From: Acidobacteriota bacterium
GTDB taxonomy: Bacteria; Acidobacteriota; Blastocatellia; RBC074
DNA: 64,000 bases
Assembly: GCA_016196035.1 (NCBI GenBank)
Contig: JACPYM010000088.1
Span: 62,001-126,000 of the forward strand
Reading direction: 5' to 3'
Shown: piece by piece, positions 1 through 8,487 of the stretch
Position numbering within the stretch: position 1 is the first letter of the stretch
Layout: each line of letters starts with the position of its first letter
Translations under genes and position numbers: made by a program
The notes under the pieces: generated by a model
What the model was told of the DNA's origin: nothing
The model's input: only the letters and a program-made list of their open reading frames with translations
Database searches by the model: none

Positions 1-1612
1 CGAATTCTTCGCCCGCTTCGTCCTGGCTTTCGGTCACGCCATCGGAATAGATCACCAGCACATCACCGGGTTCGAGGTGCGCCATGCCTTCGTGATAATC
101 ACCAAAGGGCGTGATGCCGACCGGGAAGCCGCCGATGTCGAGCGTGGTGATTTCGCCGCTTGTGCGTACCAATAACGGCGAATTATGACCGCCGTTGATG
201 TAAGTCAGTTGATGCGTGCGCGGATCGAGTTCGCTGTAAAACAGCGTGACATAACGATTCGAGGGCGTGTTGTCGTAAATGTATTGGTTGATCTCGGTGA
301 CGATTTCGCTCGGCGCCAGCCGCGTCGTGCATTGCGCGCGCACCGCCGCGTGGATTGAAGACATCAAGAGCGCCGCGCCCGTGCCTTTGCCCGAAACATC
401 GCCCAGTGCAATCACGATGCGCCCGTCGCGTTTCTGGATAAAGTCGTAATAATCGCCGCCGACTTCGTAACAAGGGAAACTGACGCCCATCAAATCATAG
501 CCGTTGATGGCGGGCGGCGCTGCCGGGTGCAGCCGCAACTGAATTTCACTGGCGACCGCCAGTTCATTGGCCAAACGCTTCTGTTCGGCTTGCACATCCA
601 GCAGGCGCACGTTCTCGATGCGGATGGCCGCGACCCCGGCAATCAGCGTCAGCAATTCCAAATCGCGTTTGGTAAAACGATTGCTGTGCAGCGGGCTGTC
701 CACGTAAACCATCCCCAAGACGCGCTCTTCGATGGCGAGCGGGACAGCCATGATCGAACGGATGCCGCCGAGCATGATGGATTGATTGGCGGCAAAGCGC
801 GGATCGTGTTGCGCGTCGGAGGTCAGCAGCGCTTTGCGTTGTTGCAAAACCTGCTCGGTAATCGAGCGGCTCAACGAAACCTCGGTGCTGTTATCGCCGC
901 CGCTTGTTTTTTGCGCTTTGCAGACCAACTCTGCCGCGCCAATTTTGGCCGGCTCATTCTTTTTGCCTTCTGGCGTTTCCAGCAACATCACGTAGCCCCG
1001 GTCGGCCCGAATCGCCTGAAAGACGCAATCCAGCACTTGCGACAAGGTATCGTCCAGCGAGAGCGGCGTGAGCAAGGTCACACTGACGCGGCTGATGAGC
1101 GCGAGGGTGTCGTCCTGCTGCGTGATGATCTGGGCGCTAGGTTGGCTAATCGGTTGCTGAATGGCTTGCGCAATCAGCGTCTGATGGCTGCTGTCAATCG
1201 TGGTCAGCAGATTGGCTTGCGAATTGCTGACCGTGCCCGCGATGGTGACTTCGGTTTCCGATGGAGTGTAACTGTCGGCCAACAGAATTTGCGTGCGCCC
1301 CTTGGTGCGCGTGGTGTCGGCGCGATCATTGAATTCGATGGCGGTCTCGCCGATGCGAATCACGTCACCGTCTTTCAACATCACCGGCACCGTCATGCGT
1401 ACATCATTGAGCAAGGTGCCGTTGGCGCTACCCAGATCGCTGAGCCAGAAGCTGTCGCCCCGGCTGCGCACTTCGGCGTGCAGGCGCGAGGCGAAAGGGT
1501 CTTCGACACAGAGATCGTTGCGCGCAGAACGGCCAATCGTGATGCGCGAGCGATTCAATTCGGCGACTGAATCCCCGCCCGAAGGGGAAACTCTGACGAT
1601 CAGACGCGGCAT
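1..1612 (-). CDS. FHA-GAF-PP2C (SpoIIE/RsbU-type) protein phosphatase, C-terminus cut by window edge
   Basis: About 537 residues are visible from an ATG at 1612; the stop lies outside the window. An N-terminal FHA domain (about residues 20-95) carries the GRS, SRLHAEV and DLGSANGT motifs that bind phosphothreonine. A GAF domain follows (about 175-337), then a PP2C/SpoIIE phosphatase domain from about 350 with GGDYYDF, GDVSGKG, NGGHNS and YSDGVTE, which hold the metal-binding aspartates. The family dephosphorylates Ser/Thr substrates, often anti-sigma antagonists. The gene is downstream in the same direction as a Ser/Thr kinase with an FHA domain, so it may be the opposing phosphatase of that signalling cluster (inference). 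The domain reading is secure; its substrate is unknown. Confidence 0.9.
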   Translation of the reverse strand, partial: MPRLIVRVSPSGGDSVAELNRSRITIGRSARNDLCVEDPFASRLHAEVRSRGDSFWLSDLGSANGTLLNDVRMTVPVMLKDGDVIRIGETAIEFNDRADTTRTKGRTQILLADSYTPSETEVTIAGTVSNSQANLLTTIDSSHQTLIAQAIQQPISQPSAQIITQQDDTLALISRVSVTLLTPLSLDDTLSQVLDCVFQAIRADRGYVMLLETPEGKKNEPAKIGAAELVCKAQKTSGGDNSTEVSLSRSITEQVLQQRKALLTSDAQHDPRFAANQSIMLGGIRSIMAVPLAIEERVLGMVYVDSPLHSNRFTKRDLELLTLIAGVAAIRIENVRLLDVQAEQKRLANELAVASEIQLRLHPAAPPAINGYDLMGVSFPCYEVGGDYYDFIQKRDGRIVIALGDVSGKGTGAALLMSSIHAAVRAQCTTRLAPSEIVTEINQYIYDNTPSNRYVTLFYSELDPRTHQLTYINGGHNSPLLVRTSGEITTLDIGGFPVGITPFGDYHEGMAHLEPGDVLVIYSDGVTESQDEAGEEF

Positions 1613-1624
1613 AGTGGGAGTAAA

Positions 1625-1752
1625 TCAAAAGGCAAAAATCAAAAAGCAAAAATCAAAAGGGCGGCTTACAAGACTCCGATCATTCAATCACACTAAACTT
1701 TGCCTTTTGATTTTTGCCTTTTTGCTTGCTTGGATTTTGCCTTTTGCCTTTC
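1625..1752. repeat. Heptanucleotide array with inverted second arm
   Basis: Five tandem 7-base units of the type CAAAAGG/CAAAAAT/CAAAAAG fill 1626-1660. A second array at about 1698-1751 reads as the reverse complement of the same unit type, so the transcript could fold into a long AU-rich hairpin. It sits in the 143-base gap between the phosphatase and the upstream zinc-ribbon TPR gene. It belongs to the heptamer family described in the findings. Confidence 0.75.
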
Positions 1753-1755
1753 TAA

Positions 1756-3528
1756 CTACGGTTCCTGAAAACTGTTTTGATAGCCTTTGCCCGCAGCATT
1801 CTCTTTGCGCGCTTCGGGCTGTTTCGTTTTATCCGCCTGCACGGAGTTGAGCAATTCCTTCTGCTGCCGCTCGTTTTCCTTGCGCGCGGCCTTTTCCGTA
1901 TCTCTGGCCCCGCTCTGGGAAGTGCCGGCATAGATGCCGCTATCGCACTTCTTGTAATACTCATACGCCTTACCGGGCTGCCCAAGCCCGCGATACGAAC
2001 TGCCGAGAAAATAGTAAAGGTCTTTGTCACCCGGGGTCAGTTTGACGGCCTGTTGCAATTCGGCAACCGCCGCGCTGAATTCGCGGATGTTCATATAGCG
2101 CAACCCCAGTTCCTTGTGATGCGATGCCGCCACGTGCGGGTCGGGCGGTTCAAGCGGACGGACTGGATTCCAATTCAGCGCGGCCCGCGCGCCCGGCGCG
2201 GCAAAGGGGTTTTGGGCCACCAACGCTACCTGGGAGCGATTCGTCGCGCTGGGCGGCAGCACTGGCCCAACACGCTTTTGCCCGGCCACACGGCGCGGCC
2301 GCGTGGGGAAAGGCGTGCTGCTCGCCAAAGCGTTCAGCCCCAGCGTGCCTTCAATTTCTTCGATGGCTTCCAGCGCGCGGCTGGCTTCGGGGCTGTTGTG
2401 ATTGAGCGAGATGATGCGTTGATATTGTGAGCGCGCTTCGTTGACGTTGCCTTTGGCGCGGTGCAAATCAGCGACCTTGAGCCGGGCGCTTAAATTCTCC
2501 GGCGAGATTTTGAGCAAGCCATCATAAGCCCTGAGCGCATCATCCGGGCGGCCAGAGCTTTCCAGCGTTTCAGCCAGCAACTGGCGCGGCTCGGTTTGAT
2601 CGGGTTTCAATTCAATCGCCTTGTTCAGATTTTCTGCCGCTTGCTCCATCTGCCCAGTTTGCCGGGCCTGTTCGGCGACCTGCACAAGTTTGACGACTTC
2701 ATCGTCGGTCGAAAGCAGGTTGCGCTGTTGCGCGCCGGCATTCAATTGCTGCGCGCGTTGATTGCGGTAGAAATAGACGCCGCTGCCTAACAGCAAAAGG
2801 CCCAACACCGCCGCCGCCATGCGAATATAAAAGCCAGCCTGCGGATGTTCGCGCAAGCCCGAAGCCTCGGCCACCGCCGAAGACGCCGACATCGAGAGCT
2901 TGCCGGTATTCGAGACCAGGCTGGACAGCGCACCTGAATTGCGGCCCGCATTGCGCGGCAAGGGTGCGGTGCGCACGCGCGGCGCAGCGTTCAAGGCTCC
3001 CGAATTACGCGCGCCGCCGCCCACGCCGGTTTCGCTTTGTCCGGCAGCTTGCGCCAGCCGTTGCGAGAGCGTGCTGCTCACGGCCTGTTTGATTTGGCGG
3101 GCGTCTTCTTCTTGGAGTTGTTCGATGCGTTTCGCTTCGCGCATTTGCCCCGTTGACTCAGCCGGAGTTTGCAGCGGCACTTGCATCTCGGCAGTGCCCG
3201 CTTTGGGTAACTCGCCTGTGCGCGCCTTACCTTGCTCAGCAGATTTTTGAGCAGTTTCTTTCTCCGCCGACCTGGCAGGCGGGGTGGATGCGGTGACAAT
3301 CCGCAATTGCGGCTTAGAGGGCGAACTGGCACTCGCGGCGGCGCGGCCTGATGCAGCCCGGCCCGTCGCGGCTTGATTCGATGAGGTTGCTGAAGTTGAA
3401 GATTTAAGGCTCGACTGTGTGGCAGCCGGTTTGGCGGTTTGGCCATTCAGATCAATACCGCATTGGCGGCAGAACCGGGCCTTGGCGCCGTTGGCTGCTC
3501 CACAACTCCCACAATAAATGACAGTCAT
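1756..3528 (-). CDS. Zinc-ribbon TPR membrane protein
   Basis: A 590-residue protein. Residues 6-24 form a double-CxxC zinc ribbon (CGSCGAAN...FCRQCG). A long Ala/Ser/Gln-rich linker with low complexity follows, then one membrane segment at about residues 230-250 (IRMAAAVLGLLLLGSGVYF), then tetratricopeptide repeats from about 285 to 560, and a charged Lys/Glu/Gln-rich tail. The layout puts the zinc ribbon in the cytoplasm and the TPRs outside the membrane (inference). The zinc ribbon is shared by several proteins in this cluster (kinase, FHA protein, rhomboid). It is probably a scaffold or assembly factor; the specific role is unknown. The ATG at 3528 is preceded by a weak GTGAG. Confidence 0.85.
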   Translation of the reverse strand: MTVIYCGSCGAANGAKARFCRQCGIDLNGQTAKPAATQSSLKSSTSATSSNQAATGRAASGRAAASASSPSKPQLRIVTASTPPARSAEKETAQKSAEQGKARTGELPKAGTAEMQVPLQTPAESTGQMREAKRIEQLQEEDARQIKQAVSSTLSQRLAQAAGQSETGVGGGARNSGALNAAPRVRTAPLPRNAGRNSGALSSLVSNTGKLSMSASSAVAEASGLREHPQAGFYIRMAAAVLGLLLLGSGVYFYRNQRAQQLNAGAQQRNLLSTDDEVVKLVQVAEQARQTGQMEQAAENLNKAIELKPDQTEPRQLLAETLESSGRPDDALRAYDGLLKISPENLSARLKVADLHRAKGNVNEARSQYQRIISLNHNSPEASRALEAIEEIEGTLGLNALASSTPFPTRPRRVAGQKRVGPVLPPSATNRSQVALVAQNPFAAPGARAALNWNPVRPLEPPDPHVAASHHKELGLRYMNIREFSAAVAELQQAVKLTPGDKDLYYFLGSSYRGLGQPGKAYEYYKKCDSGIYAGTSQSGARDTEKAARKENERQQKELLNSVQADKTKQPEARKENAAGKGYQNSFQEP

Positions 3529-3960
3529 TGCTCACATCCCCACGGAAAATCCGAAGTTTGATTTTGTTGTACAAGCGCAGCTTCATACGGCGAAGCTGCG
3601 TGGGGCACAGCTTAATCATTCGTTGTCTGCCAAGCTCAGCCAGCCTCACACTAGAGCATCAACAAATTGACCTCCACGCTGACTGCACGGCCATTCCATC
3701 AATTCGGCAATGGACGCCGTTTGGCACTCTTCTAATCGCGTTCGAGCCGGAGGCGTTCCGGTGGGGGAACGACGCTATGCATCTGTTTATTCAACGGCTC
3801 GTCATCATTGCACGATTGACCGTGTGTCGCAACTCTACTGGAACTGCAAACTGACAAAAGGTGATTCCGGTACAAATTAAAGCATCCGCGTGCAAGTTTT
3901 GTCTGAGGTCACGACCAAGACATCAGCGATTTGTGACTCAAAATGAAGGCGTCGCAACCT
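3529..3960. other. Intergenic region without a convincing gene
   Basis: 432 bases between the TPR gene and the RDD gene. A hairpin is visible at 3576-3600 (CGCAGCTTC, 7-base loop, GAAGCTGCG). A 108-codon open frame on the plus strand has no recognisable family and no SD, so I do not call it. The stretch is less GC-rich than its neighbours and may hold the promoter for the minus-strand TPR gene. Confidence 0.5.
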
Positions 3961-4494
3961 TCATTCTTTCCCTAATTCTTTGACGACGAGCGTGCCCGCC
4001 AATTTATCGTGCCAGCCTTGTTGCTTGGCATCCCAAAGCGCCCAAAGCAGCCCTAAACCGCCACAAAGTAACGCCAGCGGATAACCGACGAAATGCCGCA
4101 ACGCGAGAGCACGAAAATCCAGCGGGCGTCCATCCGTGCGAATCACCCGGATGCCGATAAAGCGTTTGCCAAACGTCTGGCCCTCCGGTTCGGCGTAATA
4201 AACCAAATTCAAAAACAGCACGATGGCCGTCAACAAATAGCCGATCAGCAAGATCACATTGGCCGCCTCGGGCAATTCCCAGCGGCGTTTTAGGTAGTAA
4301 GCCACCAGCACAGTAAGCGCCAGTACCAGTAACGTTAAGATGTAATCCAGCAAAAACGCGCCGCAACGCAAGCCGATGCTCGCCAAGGCGACTTGTTTTT
4401 TGCCGGGCACGGCAGGCGGGTAAGAAAAATCTGTCGCCACCGCCGGGCTTATGGGTGACCTAGACATGCGAGGAGCGTTGGGAGTTTGGGGCAT
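3961..4494 (-). CDS. RDD family membrane protein
   Basis: 177 residues. The pattern LRCGAFLLDYILTLLV near residue 45 (the Arg-Asp pair at its start), then EGQTFGKRFIGIRV (about 105-118), and a C-terminal Asp-rich end (WDAKQQGWHDKLAGT) are the marks of RDD domain proteins. Three hydrophobic segments are visible. The family lies in the inner membrane; some members have been linked to ion transport, but function is mostly unknown. It lies between two zinc-ribbon signalling proteins on the same strand, so it may belong with them. An internal ATG at 4467 is an alternative start. Confidence 0.85.
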   Translation of the reverse strand: MPQTPNAPRMSRSPISPAVATDFSYPPAVPGKKQVALASIGLRCGAFLLDYILTLLVLALTVLVAYYLKRRWELPEAANVILLIGYLLTAIVLFLNLVYYAEPEGQTFGKRFIGIRVIRTDGRPLDFRALALRHFVGYPLALLCGGLGLLWALWDAKQQGWHDKLAGTLVVKELGKE

Positions 4495-4650
4495 GCAGTA
4501 ATTGTCAGTCGCGCACGAGCGCAGGGTTTTCCACCTGCGTGCGCTGTCAAAGGCAGGCCGGTAGGGGTTCGCGTAACGTACCTACCTGAGTTTCACGCTG
4601 CCAGACGATAAAGGGAAAATGAGCCGCTCGTTGTGCGCGTGACTGGTGCT

Positions 4651-6138
4651 TTAGGAAACCACGAATTTGAGCATGGTTTCGCCCAGCTTTAATTCATCGC
4701 CACTCATCAACGCGTGCAATTGGCCCTGCGGCAACTTGAGTTTGCCATTGATAAAGGTGCCATTGGCGCTGCCCAGGTCTTCGATAAAAAACTGGCTTTC
4801 GCGGGCGATGATCTTGGCGTGACGGCGCGAAACGCGCGCGGCTGGATCGTATTTCGACAAATCCACTTCAGGACGTATGCCGCGGTTGGGATCAACACGC
4901 CCAATCAGGCTTTCGCCCTCGGCGTTGAGCATAAACTGGACGTTCATTTCGCTCGTGCCCAACACGACCAGCTTCGCCGTCGAGCGCTGGCGGTGCCCGC
5001 AATAGGCGCAGAAAAGATCGCCCGGCGCCAATTCACGCCCGCAGTTGGTGCACGTTTGCAGCGGCGCGGGCGGCGCGGAATAGTCCATCTGGCGGATGAG
5101 CGGGGCGTGACCCTGCATACGGCGCAGGTGTTCGACCAGTTCATCGCCAAAGGCTTTGGCCGACGCAAAACGGTTTTCCGGTTTGTATTCGACCGAGCGG
5201 CAGAGCAACTCTTCCATCTCGGGCGTGATTTCGGGATTGACCTGACGCGGTTTCGGGTTCTTGGCAAAATCGAAGATCAGCAGCGGATTGTCCTGCGGGT
5301 CTTGCCCCGTCAGCAGGTGAAACATCGTCGCGCCCAGGCTGTAAATATCCGAACGCGCTTCGACATTCCCAGCGAACAACTCCGGCGGCGCGTACCCCAT
5401 TGTCCCGATGGCCGTCACGCCCTTAACGGTCGGCGCCACAAACCGCGCGATGCCGAAATCCACGAGCATAATGCGATTGGTGCGCGCGTCCACCATCAGG
5501 TTCGCCGGTTTCAGATCGCGATAAATGATCGGCGGATTTTGCGAGTGGATGTAATCGAGCACGTCGCAAATCTCGATAGCCCATTTGCTGACCGTCAGTT
5601 CATCCAGCTTGCCCCCGGCGGCGCGCTGCCGCGCGGCCAGATCGCCGCCGTCAATGAACTTCATGACCAGGTAATAGCGCCCGCGCGCCGTGTCGAAAAA
5701 GTATTGTAGGATGGTCGGAATCGAGGGGTGATCGAGTTGGGCGAGCAACTCGGCTTCGCGTTTGAAGTCGTCAATCGCCTTCGTGCGCGCCGAATCGTCG
5801 GCGAACATCTCGATCATTTCTTTGACCGCGACCTTGCGGTTGGCGAGGTTCTGGTCTTCCGCCATATAGACCGACCCCATGCCGCCGCCGCCAATGCGCC
5901 GCACGATCTTGTACCGGTCGGCCAACAACGTGCCGGGCGGAAGTTGTATGCCTGCCGTGTTATTGCCGGATGCGTTCATACTCAGGTGTGACGTTCGCCC
6001 ATCTCCTGTTACACCCCCCGTGCCCAAAATGCGGGACGGCGGCGGCGGCGCTGCTGCCAACTCCTGGGGCCATCCGCATTCGCCGCAAAACGGATCACCG
6101 GCTGTGGTGGGCTGGCCACATTCGGGACAGAATGGCAT
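4651..6138 (-). CDS. Ser/Thr protein kinase with two zinc ribbons and C-terminal FHA domain
   Basis: About 495 residues. It starts with a zinc ribbon (FCPECGQ...FCGECG). A Hanks-type kinase domain spans about residues 75-345: glycine loop IGGGGMGSVY, VAVKEM lysine, catalytic YRDLKPAN (Tyr replaces the usual His, common in bacteria), DFG, and the APPE motif. A second zinc ribbon (CTNCGR...FCAYCG) lies near 363-384 and an FHA domain near 395-495 (GRVDP, SRRHAKI, DLGSANGTFING). No transmembrane segment is seen, so it is probably cytosolic. The ATG at 6138 is preferred to the in-frame TTG two codons earlier. FHA domains in this kinase, in 6224-6979 and in the phosphatase at 1-1612 suggest one phospho-signalling circuit. 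Confidence 0.92.
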   Translation of the reverse strand: MPFCPECGQPTTAGDPFCGECGWPQELAAAPPPPSRILGTGGVTGDGRTSHLSMNASGNNTAGIQLPPGTLLADRYKIVRRIGGGGMGSVYMAEDQNLANRKVAVKEMIEMFADDSARTKAIDDFKREAELLAQLDHPSIPTILQYFFDTARGRYYLVMKFIDGGDLAARQRAAGGKLDELTVSKWAIEICDVLDYIHSQNPPIIYRDLKPANLMVDARTNRIMLVDFGIARFVAPTVKGVTAIGTMGYAPPELFAGNVEARSDIYSLGATMFHLLTGQDPQDNPLLIFDFAKNPKPRQVNPEITPEMEELLCRSVEYKPENRFASAKAFGDELVEHLRRMQGHAPLIRQMDYSAPPAPLQTCTNCGRELAPGDLFCAYCGHRQRSTAKLVVLGTSEMNVQFMLNAEGESLIGRVDPNRGIRPEVDLSKYDPAARVSRRHAKIIARESQFFIEDLGSANGTFINGKLKLPQGQLHALMSGDELKLGETMLKFVVS

Positions 6139-6223
6139 AACCAAACCGAAAAAGTTGAAAGCTCAAAACAAAAGCTGAAAGCAGGGTTGCGGTTTCGCAA
6201 AATCCGAGTCGGAGGCTCGACTT

Positions 6224-6979
6224 TCAGCTATTCAGGACAAATTTCAAAAACGTTTTTCCCACGATAATCTCGTCGCCATTTTTCAGGGGTTGCTTATTGC
6301 CGGGCAACAAGCGGGCGCCGCGATTAACAAAAGTACCATTGGTGCTGCCCAGATCTTCAATCGTGAATTGACTGTTCAGAAATTGAATGCGTGCATGGCG
6401 GCGCGAGACTTTCGCTTCGGGATCATCCTGATCCAAATCCACATCCGGGAAAATGCCGCCGTCGGCATCCCAGCGTCCGATCAGCGCTTCGTCGCCGGCC
6501 AGCGCAAACTCTTTGCCGAGTTTGCCGCCGCGTTGAATAACCAATTTGGCGCGTACCATAGACGTTCCCTCTGCCACTGAAACTGAGGTCGCATGCAAAG
6601 CCCCAGTTGAACCTTTAACCACGCTGGTCGCATTAGCCGCACTGTTGACGGCCGTTTGATTCCCAACACTCGCCTGATTCCCCAACGCTGACACCAGCTT
6701 CGGCGGCGTCGGGCGAGCAGGCGGCGCGCTCGCGATCACCGGGGCAGCCGGGGCGACTTTGGGCGGCGGCGCCGTGTAGGGAGTCGCGGGTTTCGGCGTC
6801 ACACTCTCGTGCACGAAACTGGGCGGGGGCGGGGGCACGAATTGCGGCGGAGGCGGTGCCGCAGACGGTTGCGCCAGTACCGCAAGCACCGAGGGCGTAG
6901 CACTTAATTTTGCGCCGCATTCATCGCAATACTCCGACCCATCCAGATTATCGGTGCTGCACTGCTGACATCTGATCAT
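6224..6979 (-). CDS. Zinc-ribbon FHA domain protein
   Basis: 251 residues. An N-terminal zinc ribbon (CQQCSTDNLDG...YCDECG) is followed by a Pro/Ala-rich linker (about residues 30-105), then a C-terminal FHA domain (about 145-251) with GRWDADGG, SRRHARI and DLGSTNGTFVN. It resembles the C-terminal half of the kinase immediately downstream and is probably a phosphothreonine reader for it (inference). GGAGG lies 11 bases before the ATG. It is the first gene of the minus-strand signalling cluster, divergent from 7322-7939. Confidence 0.88.
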   Translation of the reverse strand: MIRCQQCSTDNLDGSEYCDECGAKLSATPSVLAVLAQPSAAPPPPQFVPPPPPSFVHESVTPKPATPYTAPPPKVAPAAPVIASAPPARPTPPKLVSALGNQASVGNQTAVNSAANATSVVKGSTGALHATSVSVAEGTSMVRAKLVIQRGGKLGKEFALAGDEALIGRWDADGGIFPDVDLDQDDPEAKVSRRHARIQFLNSQFTIEDLGSTNGTFVNRGARLLPGNKQPLKNGDEIIVGKTFLKFVLNS

Positions 6980-7321
6980 ATCTCGTTTGCCTCCGCTTCA
7001 AGGCAACTGCACCTTCGTAAAATGCCCGGTTGATATGCCCGGTTGGGATGCTTGATTGAATGCGTTAAGAGTGGTTCAAGCTAACGGCGAGATGCCATAG
7101 CCATTCAAGAGTACAAACGCACAGAGTAAATCGCGCGTGCAAATCACATTTGCTTACATCTGCCCTTGCTGCTCACTAGACAACCACCTAAGGCATTCTA
7201 CAACGGCTCATTATGCTTATGTCAGAATTGTTTGCAACCGTTCGGCCCGGCAAATTGCTTTGCTTTCGACGCATCTGTTACCATCCGCAGGCTTGTGACC
7301 GTCATTTCCAATGAGACCTTT
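6980..7321. other. Divergent intergenic region
   Basis: 342 bases separating the divergent FHA gene and the lipoprotein gene. It must hold both promoters, but I see no sigma-70 hexamer pair good enough to call. A plus-strand open frame continues upstream of 7322 but has no family resemblance. CCCGGTTG(A/G)(T/G)ATG occurs twice at about 7024-7055. Confidence 0.4.
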
Positions 7322-7939
7322 ATGCCAAATCGCATCCACTTCCTGCTTTTTCTAGCGGCGCTCGCGGTCGCTCTCTCCTGCGGCACACGCACGCCGACCC
7401 GCGTGCCCGCCGGAACGCCGCCTGCCAGTCTGGATGTCAAACACATCCGCGAACTCTTGCAACACGTCGCGGGCGCCGACCTGAAACCGGCACAAGTCGA
7501 AATCAAAAGCATTGCGCCCGGCACCGGCAACGACAATGCCGTCGTCGAAGCACGCATCGAAACGGCGTTTCGGTTGCAGCGCGAGAACGGTGCTTGGAAA
7601 GTTGCCGAAGTGCGGTTGGGCGACCGCCAATGGGAATCTCTCGACTTAGTTGAAGCCGCAGTGCAGCACGAAAAAGAACGCCGCACCACGGGGTTGTTGC
7701 AACGGCTGGCCGAGGGACTGGAGGCTTACCGGCGTGAAAAGGGCCAGTTTGTCGCCACTGAAGACGTCAGTGTGCTGCTCGACCATTTGGCGCCGCGTTA
7801 TCTTGGCAATCCGCTACGCTTCGATTGGTGGGGCTCACAGTTCGTCTATCACGGCACACCTTCGAGCTATCAACTGCTTTCCGCCGGCCCCGACCGCAAG
7901 CCCGGCACCAGCGACGATTTGGTGGTTCGTAGCCAATGA
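7322..7939 (+). CDS. Predicted secreted lipoprotein with GspG-like C-terminal region
   Basis: 205 residues from the ATG at 7322, which gives a clean signal peptide (IHFLLFLAALAVALSC) with a Cys suited to lipidation; a longer open frame upstream lacks this. The middle is unrecognised. The last part (about residues 120-205) contains a single helix, then LGNPLRFDWWGSQFVYH and SAGPDRKPGTSDDL. This resembles the C-terminal part of major pseudopilins (GspG), where the Gly-Pro-Asp-rich loop binds calcium. It begins a plus-strand group with the membrane protein, rhomboid and TPR genes. Confidence 0.65.
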   Translation: MPNRIHFLLFLAALAVALSCGTRTPTRVPAGTPPASLDVKHIRELLQHVAGADLKPAQVEIKSIAPGTGNDNAVVEARIETAFRLQRENGAWKVAEVRLGDRQWESLDLVEAAVQHEKERRTTGLLQRLAEGLEAYRREKGQFVATEDVSVLLDHLAPRYLGNPLRFDWWGSQFVYHGTPSSYQLLSAGPDRKPGTSDDLVVRSQ

Positions 7940-7971
7940 ACTGTCGTCCTGAAAACTACTAACCCCTCTGC

Positions 7972-8454
7972 ATGGACATGCAATACGTTTCTGTCGAAGA
8001 CCAAAAAAGGATTGCCCAAACCTATCGCACAACCGTGATCATTGTGTTGGCCTTTTGTTTTACGCCCCTGTTATTGGTTGGACTGGGATATTTCATTGGC
8101 GCCAAGGGCGGCGCGATTCGGGATGCGGAAACCTACCTGCTGATGACCAAAGTGGCCTATAGCGGCGCCTTGATTGCCGGGCTGGCGGTGGTGGCTTTGC
8201 GGCGTTTCTGGATGAGTTTTATGCGCGGCGTTGCGAACTCAGTGCCCGCCACGTTAAGCAAGCTGCGCATACTGGCTCTGCTCAGTGCGGGTTTAGGCGA
8301 AGTGGTGGCCATTATTGGGTTCATTGCGTTTTCGTTGTCGGGTGATTATCAGTTTTGCTGGCGGTTAGGTGTCGTCGGTCTGCTATTGATGCTGTATGGC
8401 TTTCCGCGTCGCTGGGAGTGGGAGCGGCTGTTAGCGGCGCGCGCGCAAGCCTAA
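7972..8454 (+). CDS. Small four-helix membrane protein of unknown function
   Basis: 160 residues with four hydrophobic segments at about residues 21-43, 63-80, 100-122 and 126-142. No family is recognised. The start could be Met1 or Met3. It is 32 bases after the lipoprotein and 33 bases before the rhomboid protease, so the three are probably co-transcribed. Confidence 0.7.
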   Translation: MDMQYVSVEDQKRIAQTYRTTVIIVLAFCFTPLLLVGLGYFIGAKGGAIRDAETYLLMTKVAYSGALIAGLAVVALRRFWMSFMRGVANSVPATLSKLRILALLSAGLGEVVAIIGFIAFSLSGDYQFCWRLGVVGLLLMLYGFPRRWEWERLLAARAQA

Positions 8455-8487
8455 GCGCCCGCGCCGTTCACTGGATTTGAGGTGAAG

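Noticed and set aside
527-1570. 347-codon plus-strand frame
   Set aside because: It is the antisense shadow of the FHA-GAF-PP2C gene; the minus strand carries the recognisable domains.
3528-3854. 108-codon plus-strand frame in the 3.5-4.0 kb gap
   Set aside because: No SD, no recognisable domain, and composition unlike neighbouring proteins.
4714-5709. 331-codon plus-strand frame
   Set aside because: Antisense to the FHA kinase.
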